The notes below the pieces were generated by a model. It was not told the origin of the DNA, did no database searches, and saw only the letters and a list, made by a program, of their open reading frames with translations. Below, piece by piece: positions 1-13,108 of a stretch of 64,000 nt of DNA. The DNA comes from Prunella strophiata (taxonomy: Eukaryota; Chordata; Aves; Passeriformes; Prunellidae), in assembly GCA_036583965.1 (NCBI GenBank), contig JAZBQD010000014.1:63394395-63458394 (forward strand), read 5' to 3'. Position numbers and translations under genes: made by a program. Within the stretch, counting starts at the first letter, position 1. Each line of letters starts with the position of its first letter.

Positions 1-539
1 AGAGTTAGGGGGTGTTTATGGTGCCTTGTGTCAAACCATAAAAATGAGACCCTAAAGTGACCTTTGAAAATATATACTTCGTTTCTCAGATTATTAAGCA
101 TAAGAAATCTGGACAGATCACTGTTTTACCTAAAGTATCTTCCTAGTTACAATATGCTGATAGTCTGAACAGCTTTGAGAGGTGATGCAATTACAAATTT
201 GTATATTGCATATCTCTGTGGGAGAAAACAGACAGGCATTGTTCCCAGACCTGAACAGGTAGATATTTAACTCCAGCATGCAACAGCTCTAAGATTCAGA
301 AATACTAATTTACTTTTTAAACCACTGAACAAGAGCCCAGAATGTCATTTCTTTTATCATTAACCTCCAGCTTGCACTGAAAGTTTCAAGGTTTATTTTG
401 ACTAGTGTCTGGGTCTCTAAATGACAAGCTAATTAGAGGGGTATGCCAGGCTATTCCTTGGCTAGATTGCAAGAAGTTGAGTTTGCAGCTGTCCACAGAG
501 AAATCTACAACCTGACACTTGAAATTTAGCTGCACTTAC
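1..539 (-). other. SEMA3A intron, downstream part only
   Basis: Start of the intron after the last visible exon. The donor GTAAGT lies at 534-539. Otherwise this is plain AT-rich sequence. I see no exon, repeat family or RNA gene in it. Confidence 0.85.
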
Positions 540-631
540 CCGAAAGACTGTCATTTCTTCCAGCAAGACTTCCTCTAATTCGTGCCAAGTCTCCTTAGGA
601 ATTGAAACCACTTTAAGAACTGTTCCAATAT
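540..631 (-). CDS. SEMA3A: SEMA3A exon: sema domain, residues about 454-484
   Basis: Last SEMA3A exon in the window in transcript order, 92 bp, phase 1 in and phase 0 out. After the split Asp codon it reads IGTVLKVVSIPKETWHELEE and then VLLEEMTVFR. The donor is GTAAGT. The acceptor is CCTTTTCAAG, ending AAG rather than CAG, and its pyrimidine tract is a 26-nt run of T. TWHELEE is the avian wording as remembered; human has TWYDLEE. The exon leads into the end of the sema domain. The following exons (rest of sema, PSI, Ig and basic tail) lie to the left of the window. Confidence 0.97.
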
Positions 632-3600
632 CTTGAAAAGGAAAAAAAAAAAAAAAAAAAAAAAAAAGGGTTTTCAGGTGCTTAAGATGAATACTTCTGC
701 TTTGTAGCAGCCAGAATTTCTTGTAGCATATAATTATTTCACATACAAAGACTATGAAGCTACATATCTCTCAGCACTCATTAAAAAGAACTGCTATTTA
801 AAATAACCTCAGAAAACAATGAATTTCAGTAGGACATTTAAGTATTTGAATTATCAAAATGCAAAATGCAACAAAGAAAATACATACTATTATAGCTATT
901 AAGGAATAGACAGGACCGAAATACTATTTAAGTGACTGTATAAAATGACAGATTCATTACTGGGGAAGGAAATGCTCTAAATTTACCCAGGTGTGTTTTA
1001 TAGTCCATTTTGAATGTGATGTTTTTCTTTCTTAAAATGCATGTGAAGATACTATAGTATGGCTATAAAACCATCTGGACAAACACTCTTAGACAGATGA
1101 AGCTGTTAGGTCTCTTAAGTACCTGCGATGTTCCCTGTGTCAAACAAAGTACCTAAGATGTATAAGCCCCTTAAGGCATCTATATTTCTCTGTGTGTAAG
1201 ATGCTGGTTCTTCACTGAGGGGTGAAAAGCATACAATTTGTGCTTTTGGTTTAGAAATAGGTGTGTGCCAGCATTTAAGTATTATATCAAATTACATTTT
1301 TTGAGTTTTGCAACAAGCTTTAAAATTAACAAGGCCAGCACTTGAAATTCCAGAGCCACAGCCCTTGGTTTTATGAACATGGGTGAGACTAAAGACCATC
1401 TCTGTTTTTCAGCTTCTGCATCTGTAATTTATTTCTTTGTTTCTATGAACACAATTTCCAGGAAATAACAAAAACACAAAGAACCATTTCTAGGTTGGCA
1501 CACATCACTGCAGACTCTCTGAAATGGAAACAATCTGTATGCAACTTTTCTTTTTAACCAGCCAAGTGTAGTGCCATGTAAATGCATCACAGGTAGAATA
1601 ACTATGTCCCTAAGGACTCTTCATGGTGCACATCCTACAGCTTTAATGGTTTAGGAAAACACAAGGCATTTTAAGGGGATAAAACTCTCAAATAACTATA
1701 AACATTGACATTCTTAAAACAAGAACTTAACTGTCAATTACACAAAAGCATATATATATACATTTTATAAGTATATATAGTTTGTGACTGTTAGCAGAAA
1801 TTTCTGAATAAAAAGATGACAACTCTAGTTCTGTATCTAAAATACAGATTAGAGACAAAGAGATCACATGCATTAGAAATGTTTTTATAGGGCAACTGAC
1901 TTAAAAGCTATTGATTCAATAAGAAAATTCTGGTATTTAACTTCTTTGCATGATTTTGTATTTAAATATTCTAGAAAACCTGGAATATCCTGCAGTACTG
2001 AGATTTTTCATTTTTTCCATCTGCTTCCCTTTAAGTAGATGTTGGTTTCTAGATACGTATTTTTGGAATTTTAGAAAGAAGCAATTTCTTTTTCCCCAGA
2101 ATATGTACATCTCTGTTTTCTTTCATTAGCCACAAACTCATACATTCTTTTAAAAAACACAAACCAACAGTTATTTCTTAAAGCAACAACAAAGCAAAGC
2201 ACATCTTTCTTCTTATTTAGGCATCTACATGGAAAAATTAAGCTAGTAAAATATATTAGATAAGTGGGTTTAGATTGGTTTTCATTATGATCACTACTAT
2301 TAATTGGCTATATTTAAAACATGAAATATTGAGAATGATACAGAACAAATGCAATATAAACTTTAAAATAATAAGAGAATATTACACATTTCTACTACAG
2401 ATTAATTCAGAATAATAGATAATCTAACAGTAGTTATATTTGTAATTGATGAGTTAATTTCCTTAATTATCCTGACAATATGATGACTGTGGTTTTGAGG
2501 AAAATACATTTTACGTGTGAAGAACAGGGAACTCTGACATAATAAACATAACAGTGTAGCAAAAGTGTCACAACTGTTCTGTGTTGGACTAGGACTGTCC
2601 TCAGTCACAATCCATTAAATGCCATATCCTAGAAATAAAGGGAGATTTTTCATAAAACAGACTGAGTGGGCATTGAGCAGACACAAGTTTCCCATAATGT
2701 TGTTTCAACAAAAGGTCAGACTTTTAAGTGGCTCCTGCAACAATTACAGTTGCCTGATCTCAAGAAAGCCTCTGAGGTCAAAGATACACTGAGTTAATCA
2801 CTGTGGAGACTCTGGTCAGGCCATAGGTACCAAAGTGGAGCATTATCTGACTTCTACATCAAGTTTTACAGAGTAGCATTTCAAACAATTTCACACAAAC
2901 GGAATCAGGCGTCTCCTTTAGGATCAATAGGCTCTGCTTAGTAAGATAAGATTACTGTTATTAATTTGCTTTACTGACAGAGGTACTTTAACTGTGCCAA
3001 AGGATGCCAAACATTAGACCATCAGGATATGCATGAAATCCTGTTTTTTTCTGATTACTTTCAAGCATGCTGATAGGATTTTATTTTCATTGTGAAACAC
3101 ACTGGTACAATCAGAGTGGGAAAGAAACTGCTCAGCTCAAGATTTCCCCCACAGGAATGGAAAATGTGACCACACTGGATGGCTATTAATTATGTTGTGT
3201 TCAATTATCATCAGTTATTCAATGAAAAGGAAAAAAAAAAAGTATTTCTTCAACATTCTGCAGTTCAGCAGCACATGGGAATAATGTAGATTGCTCTAAC
3301 AGCAATGGGAAAACACAGAGAAATACTATCTAATCTGATGGGACAGACCTGCACAGAAAAACCCAGTCATACCCCAGAGAGCATAATTTTGGCTTTGTCA
3401 TAGGTTCAGATCACCAAGTGGGAAAATGGACTGTGACTAGAGTCCCTAATCTGCTTCCCAGTTCTTTGCTTGGGAAGAAGTAATAGATGCTGATTGTGTA
3501 TCTGTTTGTGATTCCTCTGACTCTGAGCAGCTGGCTCAGTGCAGCTCTCTGACAGAAGCCAGGCAGAGTCTCAGTGCTGCCCTCTTTACCTTTCCCCCCA

Positions 3601-5717
3601 CGTGCAAGACACCTTTTCCTGATTCTGAAAACCACAACAAGGACAGTGAGCTCAGAGGAACATGAAGTATCTTCTGCTGCTCCAGCTCCAGGCATGGGTG
3701 TTGTAATGCCTGTTCTTGTCCCATGAGGGTATGACCTCCTGCTGGAAAAAGAATGGTTTCTATGGGCAAAAGTAGTATTTCAAAAAATAATGACACTCTG
3801 CACTTAGAAATATGGGATTTCAGTGGTGAAATATCTTTTGGCAAGTGCAAGTAATAATGTTTCAACACTTCTCTTATAGTTTGTGGGCAGGGCTATCACC
3901 AGCATTGGATGGAATCCTGAGCACTTACCACACACCTGAATATTAGTGGTTTAGGAAAACCCTAAACTCTCAACTCAGAGGTAAAAATTATCATTTAAGT
4001 TCTTTTAGAGGGAGATCTTGCTTGACTGATTTAGGTAAGAACTTTTGGACATAATAAAAAGTATCCAGTATATGCAATGGTAACTATCTAGAAGCTGTAG
4101 CTCAGTTTTAAGCAAATCTTCCTGCACTGCCTAAAACAGACAGGAACTTCTGTCTTTTCATCTTACTCTAACAGAAATCTTGAAGAAAGTAAAGTGAATC
4201 TCTGGAAGTACTTTTTGCTTTCCCTTGCAGAAACCAATACATCTTTCTTAGTCTACAGGCCAAGCTTTGGAGAGTTAAATGCCACCTCTTTTGCTCAAGA
4301 AATATACTTAAATAAGTTCCTTATGTTTGTTCAGCATCATACCATGTATGCCACTAATTTGTTTTTTGTGGGCCAAATAATGTCATAGAGGACTTGTTGA
4401 AAGGCACCAAACACTGTGAATTGTGGATGATATTGAAGTCTCTAATGTGTGATGGAAAATATATATGTTGTGTAAAATCATATGAAAATACTTGTCAATG
4501 TTTTATGCAAGAACATGCTGTAGCACTGGTATCTAATAACTCAGTTTACAGCTTTGAAGTGCTTTAACCCTTCCTGCAGAGCTGTATTTTCTCCAGTAAA
4601 TGTTCTGAATTGTTATGCTTGCACTGTGTTTGGTACACAAAGCTTCATCAGCTCTCAGTTTACTCATAATACATTTCAGGCATCAACATGAAAGAGATCT
4701 TGCATTTATTGCTTTGGAAATCTGACCCCAGGTTTAGAGTACCAGAACTGTATTTAAAGTATGTAAAAAGTTGGACTGTTATAAGACAGACACAGAGGTA
4801 TTTTTTTGCTCCAATGCTGAAAAGAAGCAGTAGGGCTTCGGTTTGATTTGGTTTGGGCTTCATGATGCCAATGTCTAATTACTAGTAATTATGTTCAGTA
4901 GAAGTTTAAAATACTTTTATTCAACATAACTGAAACATCAGACAATTAATGTAAAACTTTCACAGAAGAAGAAACAGATCTATGAGATCCAATTGCTACT
5001 CAGCAGAGTTTTGAAACCACTGAATTTAGGAAAATTCGTATCCGCTAATTTTTGGACACTTTCTCATTATTACATTTCCATAAAAATTGTCTTTTCTGAG
5101 TGCATATTTACACGTCCTCTAAGATGCCTAAGCTGTATGATTCTGAAAATGCTTTGGAAAGGATATAATCTTTCTATTTGAATACCAGCTCTTCTGAAAA
5201 CACTCAATTTGTGCCAGATATCTTCATCGTAATAAAATGATACACCCACTTGGCTGAAGGGTTGAGCATCTTAAGGCAATACTTGAAATACTTGAAAGGC
5301 ATAAAAGACTTTTACCATACCTGGATATTTACCTCATTCACGTTAATACTTTTTATGCTGCACTTCAAAATGGCTACCTCAGACCCCTCATTTTAATACT
5401 AAATTATAATTAGTAAGGCAAGACATTTCTAATAAAAATCCCTAATAGCAGTAGTTGCAAAGAGGGTGGTTTGATCTTAATCCAGTTGGCAAAGCTCCTA
5501 AAGAATTAAGCTGTGCAGGCTACGGCCTGAACCTGTAACAGTGAATGTTTGTAACAAAGACCTCCCCACGTGCAGAGTTTTGGGTCCTGCCCCACACTTT
5601 CACAGGTTTGTATTGTTCTTCAGTCAATGTTCTGGCTTTCAGAGTATGAATTTTTATCTGTTGTAGGTTTCCATCAATCCTGGAGGAGCATTACAGTGTA
5701 GATTCAAGAGCTCTCAC
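632..5717 (-). other. SEMA3A intron, about 5.1 kb
   Basis: Phase 1 intron between the 220 bp and 92 bp exons. It holds a run of 26 A on the plus strand (642-667) next to the acceptor of the 92 bp exon, and a short AT-rich patch at about 1748-1780. Short open frames such as those at about 3411-3868 have no recognisable product and no coding character. I see no transposable element that I can name. Confidence 0.85.
642..667 (+). repeat. Homopolymer (A)26, the T-tract of a splice acceptor
   Basis: Twenty-six uninterrupted A on the plus strand. On the transcribed strand they form 26 T, followed by C and CTTTTCAAG, and so act as the polypyrimidine tract of the exon at 540-631. Such a run is prone to length change. 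Confidence 0.95.
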
Positions 5718-5937
5718 CTGTGCCAATGAACATCACATCATATTGGCCATCTTCTGCATCTACTCGATCTACCACGATCTGTGTGAACTGGTAATCCACG
5801 TCTGTTTTGATCATGATGGGACGGTTGTTGATGGGGAACACTGGGTTGTACATGGCAGGGTGACTTCTGGCAAATGTGATAACTTCATCAGGAAGGTCCT
5901 TGGTGGAATCAAAACCTCCAAATGTTTTACTGGGACA
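5718..5937 (-). CDS. SEMA3A: SEMA3A exon: sema domain, residues about 381-453
   Basis: Largest exon in the window, 220 bp, phase 0 in and phase 1 out. It starts with Cys381 (CPSKTFGGFDSTKDLPDEVI), continues through TFARSHPAMYNPVFPINNRP and IMIKTDVDYQFTQIVVDRVD, and ends AEDGQYDVMFIGT. The acceptor is a run of T followed by CTTAG. The donor is GTGAGA. Cys381 is the expected partner of Cys269. The DRVDAEDGQYDVMFIGTD motif is a sema-domain hallmark, and the region before it (CPSKTFGGFDSTKDLP) separates SEMA3A from 3C, 3D and 3E. A 103-codon plus-strand frame over this exon is only its antisense shadow. Confidence 0.98.
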
Positions 5938-6309
5938 CTAAGAAAAAAAAAAAGGAAATGTTTTGCATTTTATTATTTATCATTGCATCTATGGCAGTCT
6001 ATAAATAAATATGTCAGGGAATCTAAGTGTTTTGTGACAGACAGCAAAAGTTAATTCTGTCACTCATAGTCTCTATTTTTTAATTTATTTTGGATTTAAA
6101 TCAATATGGTTAACAGAATGCAAATGATCCTCATACATCACTTTTCTTATTCCTTTTCAGTGCAAAAGGCTTTTAAGTCCAGTTGTGATTAGCTATTAGT
6201 CTTTAATTGTCACAAAGAAGAAATTCTGAAATATCTCAGTCATTCAATACAAGGCAAGCAATTGAGTTTTTGGTTATGTATACAACACAAAATTAATAAA
6301 TTATGCCAT

Positions 6310-6620
6310 TGTGAGAAATGATACTCACTTCCAAAAAATTTAAAAGGTTTATTAAAACCTTATCAAAAATAAACAAAAGACTGGACAGAGAAAATATTAC
6401 GGCTCCAGGAACAGAGGATCTTTCCCACCATGTGCTCATCCACAAAATGGATGTTCCATTTTTAACCCTTTAGCCCCTCCCACAGTTCTGTCCATCAAGT
6501 CCTTCTTCGCTGTCCAGTGGTGGAATTCACTTCCTTAAATCTTGATTGGAGGTCAGATGTTGCCATAGCAGCAAGCCGACCCTCCCAAATGTCCCAAACC
6601 CAGGCCACCCCCTGACAACA
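6310..6620 (-). mobile_element. Probable solo LTR of an ERVL-like endogenous retrovirus
   Basis: Read on the minus strand, this stretch looks like a long terminal repeat. It begins TGTTGTCAGGGGG and ends TTTCTCACA. It has an AATAAA polyadenylation signal (plus-strand 6348-6353) about 40 bp before the end, followed by TTTTAAATTTTTTGGAAGTGAG, typical of the R/U5 part of avian ERVL-type LTRs as I recall them. It is less AT-rich than its surroundings. No polypurine tract precedes the start and no obvious primer binding site follows the end, so a solo LTR is more likely than a provirus. Clear target-site duplications are not visible; both flanks only share ATGC nearby. Borders are approximate. It lies in the same orientation as SEMA3A, so its poly(A) signal is in sense with the transcript. 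Confidence 0.6.
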
Positions 6621-6747
6621 ATGCAAGCAGGGTAAAACATAACTGTAAGTCTATAAAAGTTCTCTTAACATTTATACATTATATTTGCCTTTTAATTGTG
6701 ACTCAACCATCGCATTAGTCATCTATCACACTATCATCTTTGTTTCA

Positions 6748-6927
6748 AAGTATTGTCTTCAGAAGTTGACTGGAAGTCCAAATTGCTATGTGAGGAACCA
6801 AATCCTTAAATCCTGGGACAATGCCCTGTTCTACTGATTTTTCAAACCCTGCTTGTCTCAACAGCTCTGTGTCCTCCATGTAGTCCTGATAATGTGGATC
6901 CTGTTTCACTAAATCAAATCTAGTGAG
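6748..6927 (-). pseudogene. Unidentified coding-looking fragment, 60 open codons
   Basis: On the minus strand, 60 codons are open between an upstream TGA (6928-6930) and a terminal TGA (6745-6747). The peptide looks protein-like: an acidic helix-like start (PHYQDYMEDTELLRQ) followed by AGFEKSVEQGIVPGFKDLVPH, ending TSSQLLKTIL. The only Met is at codon 18. The position, about 130 bp upstream of the LTR-like element in the same orientation, would suit the 3' end of an internal retroviral region or of a decayed retrocopy. I do not recognise the protein. I see no AG/GT borders that would make it a SEMA3A exon in frame, and the known exon chain is complete without it. Confidence 0.35.
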
Positions 6928-7893
6928 TCATGTCTTAAATGTATCTTTTTTTTCTCCCTTCTGATTCTAAAGAAAGCCTTCTGTGAGTGTTACTCATCAT
7001 ACTGTCCACGTGAACTCTTAGGTGAGAGGATCTCATTAAGGAACTGCATCCTGCACAGCTGGTGCAGGAGAACCTGGTGTCCCATTGGGATGAATCTGGT
7101 CCCAGGATGTAAGGCAGAAAAAAGTCACTTTTCTCCTGCATATACCCAGGAGTGGGCCAGACAGTTTTGCCTCTCATCTGTGAGAACCACAGGGTTCTAC
7201 TTCTCACATTTAGCTTATGTTCTCCCACTGTAAGCAGAAACCAGAGCTGGAAAGCAAAGGAGAGGTAACACCACAGTGTTGGCAGCCACAAAAGTATTCC
7301 TCCACTTTCAGCTACTACATATCCCCATCAGGAGACTCAAGAACTTTGGCTGACCACCACCATTTGCCCTCATCTCTTCTGTGGAATTGGTAAGTATTTC
7401 ATGAACAGTTACCTGTAACATTAACACAAGCATTAGCAGTATGTTTGTACTGTTGAATGGGTGAAGGAAATGAACCACAATGACACCAAGTCAAAGATAC
7501 TTGTCAAAGATCTTGGGGACCCCAACTGCTGTTCATATAACTCTTGAAGACATACAAAACACTGGATCCCAGCTGAAATTAATTATTTTGCAGTATTTGA
7601 CCTTCAAATATAAACAACTGGTGTTAAAATGCCCGAGATAATTTGCCCTTTATATCCAGGTATAAAATACCTTCCAATTAAATTAAAAACCTAGCGGACA
7701 AGATCTTATTAGGCAAGAATCCAGACCTTGCAGGATGCTCAACAGAAGAAATCAATTGTCTTTGTTATCACCTTGATCCAAATTATTAATAATTCAACAG
7801 AAATGAAATTTAAAAATCGATGTCAAAAAGAGTAGTTGCTGTACTCAGCAATGGGATGCTTCCAGCATGGACATATAAATTGTCCCTTGCTGG

Positions 7894-7939
7894 CATATTT
7901 GTTAGTAAGCAAATTCCATATTTGTTAGTAAGCAAATTC
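7894..7939. repeat. Perfect tandem duplication, 2 x 23 bp
   Basis: The 23-bp unit starting CATATTTGTTAGTAAGCAAA occurs at 7894-7916 and again at 7917-7939 without a mismatch, so it is a recent local duplication. Confidence 0.95.
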
Positions 7940-8247
7940 TGTTTGTTTGGAAGGTAAGGGAGGTGAGAAAAAGAATATTTGATTAAGGCATGTGGAGCAG
8001 ACAAAGCAGAAAGCAAATTAGCTATCTATTTTATTTTTTCATGATTTTTTAGCCTTTTTCTTCCTATTATATGTTCTTGCTCTTTTGTACAAAAATATTA
8101 CGAAGAGAAAATCAGATGGATTTTTCATGATTATTGGCCAAACCATTGTCTGTCTCAAAAATAGTGTTTCAAATGCTACACTTAAATTTTAAGTTTGCTT
8201 TGCATCGCAATTAATATTCTAGCTACAGTTCAAAACTAATTACTTGG

Positions 8248-8277
8248 ATTAATTAGATAACAATTAATTAGATAACA
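8248..8277. repeat. Perfect tandem duplication, 2 x 15 bp
   Basis: ATTAATTAGATAACA occurs twice in direct succession. Each copy has a TAATTA core, a generic homeodomain-type site; whether it is bound is unknown. Confidence 0.95.
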
Positions 8278-8477
8278 GCTGTAAAGTACTCTATGTATAA
8301 AAATCACTACACAAGAACTAAGTATTGCTAATTGCAGCTGAGCAAACAATGAAAAAAATACTAAATGAACAGTCATTTCAATTTTAGGCAAATGAATTTC
8401 AGCTGTGTTTCAACTGCTTGAATATTTACTTTCTGGCTCATTTTCTAACAAAGGATTTTACTTGCAGCAATATGAAA

Positions 8478-8652
8478 CAAGCTCCCGAGGGAAGTGGTCA
8501 CAGCACCAAGAGTGCCAGAGCTCAGGAAGCATTTGGACAATGCTCTCAGGCACATGGTGTAACTCTTGGGGATGTTCTGTTCAGAGCTAGGAGTTGGGAC
8601 TCAGAGACCCTTGTGGTTCCCTTCCAGCTCAGGATATTCTATCATTCTATGG
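8478..8652 (+). mobile_element. CR1 LINE, 5'-truncated 3' end
   Basis: The stretch from CAAGCTCCCGAGGGAAGTGG to ATTCTATCATTCTATGG follows the 3' end of avian CR1 elements as I know them. It includes segments like TTTGGACAATGCTCTCAGGC and CCTTGTGGTTCCCTTCCAGC and the terminal ATTCTATG-type repeats. It is severely 5'-truncated, as is usual for CR1. It lies opposite to SEMA3A. Two short open frames over it are chance frames in CR1 3' sequence. Confidence 0.85.
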
Positions 8653-11543
8653 ACCAAGCTATACTTTGCACAGAAAATTCATAAAACCAGAATTAGAGTA
8701 ATAATTCTGTATGTTTGAATAAGACTCTCAATTCCGAGACCCCTATTACTCCTTGGATCCCCTGCTTTTCTGAGAATAAAAAAATTACTGTAACCCTGTG
8801 TCTTTACATGTGAAGTTTAAAGTCCATTACCAGGACTAGGCCCAGTAAGGAATCCAACAGAACAAATCAGTATCTACATTTTGGTAGGAAGAAAAAGCTC
8901 TTTGGTCATAACTCTTGAAGCAGAGAAAACCTGAGCTCTGTAGCTGAATTCACAGAAAGTCAGATAGGAATTCAGGATGAGGTACCTGAGTTAAGATGAG
9001 GTACACACAAAAGTCCTCCTTCCTCTCCCAGATACTTTAAAAAAGTTTGAAAAAGAAAAAAACAAAGAAAGAATGAAAACCAAGTCCTGTAGATCTTACA
9101 GGAAAAATGCTGGCAATTTCTTTGCTGCATGTGAAATTGATGTAGAATTGTTTACAAAGCTTTCTGGTTTTTCAGAAACCATTTACTTCCCTTTTCTTTT
9201 ACTCATACTGGGCAAATCACCAGATGCTCAAGAAGTTTACTGGCACCTCACCTATTAAATTCCTGAGATAATTCAGCAGTGTTTAACTGCAGTGCAATCT
9301 GGAAATGAATTACTCTAAAATCAGGTTTTTTTCTCCCATCTCTTTCTGCATTTCTTGGAAAAAGAGTCCAAAGGTCTGACATCTGAGGAACTTCAAAAAT
9401 CTTTTTCTCCTTTATTCTCAACAGCTCTTCAAATCATTGAAAACACACCCAACTTCATCACTTTATAAACAAAAAGCTTCTTTCCAGTCAGAATGCACCT
9501 CATTTTAAAGTTCAGTTTTATTCTATTAATACAATAGAATGATTTTAGCAACTGTGAGGGCGCTCCTTTTTTCAAAGTGGCAGAACCCAGGATTAGAGTC
9601 AGTGGCATTGTGCTTGGACAAACTGCTGGCCTCAGCCACTCTAACAACATTTACAGTGGCATGGCCTCCTGCACTGCCTGTACATCTGTAAAATTTGGGA
9701 TTACATTTGATTTTAGGCAAGAAAACAGCTTAGAGTGGAATCTGAACATCTTTGCACTTTGTGAATCTTAATAAAAGCATTTTATAATGAAATTGTAAAG
9801 GCAAACTCTATTCTGATAGGGTAGCCAGAAACAAAAGTATCTGTAACCTAACTGCATTTCCTTACTTTGACAAAGGCTCTGGTGTTTTAGTTCACTTCAC
9901 CACCTAAGGGCTGGGTTCTGGCCCCTGTTTTTCTGCTTATTCTGGGGAAGTAGATCAATTTATTCTTTTCTCATATGCAACTCAGATCCAAACCCTCAGA
10001 GAAGCTGTGGAGTAACCCCCAGGCAGAACTGAGGCCAGAACTGTGGTTCAGGACAAAGAACTGACAGTCTCTAGAGCAAATATTTGAAGTTGTGTACTTA
10101 GAATCTCAACAGAGCTGCATCTGACCTGCATCTGAAAGGAATGAGTGCAACAGAGCCTGTGTGCAGTAGTGAGTTCTTTATCTCAATCTTTTTCTGTAAC
10201 AGAAACATGCAACATTCTTCTTTATCCATAGTTCTACATAATATCTAGTATCTGGTTTTGTTCAGAAAGGTTAATTGAAACTGCAATCAAAGAGGAGTAT
10301 AAAGGAACAGAATAATGAACAGTAAGTCTGTTAAACTGAAAAGGTGAGAATAGCTATACAAGAAATACCAAAAATATCTACTCATTCACATTTTCTAGAG
10401 TTGTAACACAATAGAACTTCAAAAAACCCCCAACTCCCTGACATAACAGAATTAACAGTAATAATTGGAAAAAAAAAGCTTCACCATCAGATGAGAAATG
10501 AAACCTCTTTTATGCTGCAGAGCTCATATTTTAACTCTGGAAAAAAATTAGAAATTCCTTTAGTCACAGCGAAGAAGTGAGGAGTGCTGAGGAATCCAGC
10601 TGTCAGGGAGACACTGTTTTCTTTTACTTAGGAAGTAATTTTCATTAGCTGAGCATATATATCAGTTGAAAGATCAGATTTGAAAGGACAATTTCAAACA
10701 TATCAGAGAAAAGTAGAAATATGATGAACTAAAGAAGCAAAGTTATTCCTCCTTTCTTTTGTTCCTTATATTTAAGAAGACTTTGAAAAGAATGATGGAG
10801 ACATATATATTATTTACACATACACATTTTTATGTATAAATGTGTACATATATATGTAATCTTCTGCAATGACAGTTCTCAACATAAATGGGCCAAGCTG
10901 ACTTACACAAGCTAAGGAGCAAGCCTGATGAATACAACTAATGCTTGTTTAATAAATGTCCCATCTTCTTAGACTACTGGAAATCTCAGAGGCAGTTAAA
11001 TATTTCTAGAATGTGATGATATCAGTTGTAATATGGATGTCTTATGTAGATTGATATTTTAGTCATTTATAAACCAGAAACAGAGAGTCAGGTAAAACCA
11101 GATATTTTTAAAAATTCCCAGTGGAACTTAGAAACTATTGTAGTCATTCTATCATCTACTGCAGAAGTATCTGTTTCACTGTCCTAGGTTTAATGTCGAC
11201 TGAAAGTTCCTAACAGTGAAGCAAATCTCTGTTTTCCATTCATTCTCACTAAGAATGGCTCAGTCAGCCAATATCTGGAAAAAAACAAATTCCAAGGAAA
11301 GGATAATGCAATATAATTTATGAAACACTTGACTTTCAGTAAAATTCTCCAGCCATTACCGAAACTTCTTTTGAAGTTGTTAATATGAATGCCAAAATTA
11401 AAATCCAAGGGAAGTTGTTACTGCAGTTTCATATGTTACAAGAAAATCAGTACATTCTGGACCTGGAGGAACTGTTAGTTTTCCCTTCTGCCACTCTATC
11501 CATTTTGTTATCTGTGTCAGTTTCTTTCCTGGATCTCAGCTCA

Positions 11544-13108
<1,565 letters not shown>

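Noticed and set aside
5743..6054. 103-codon plus-strand frame
   Set aside because: Antisense shadow of the 220 bp SEMA3A exon.
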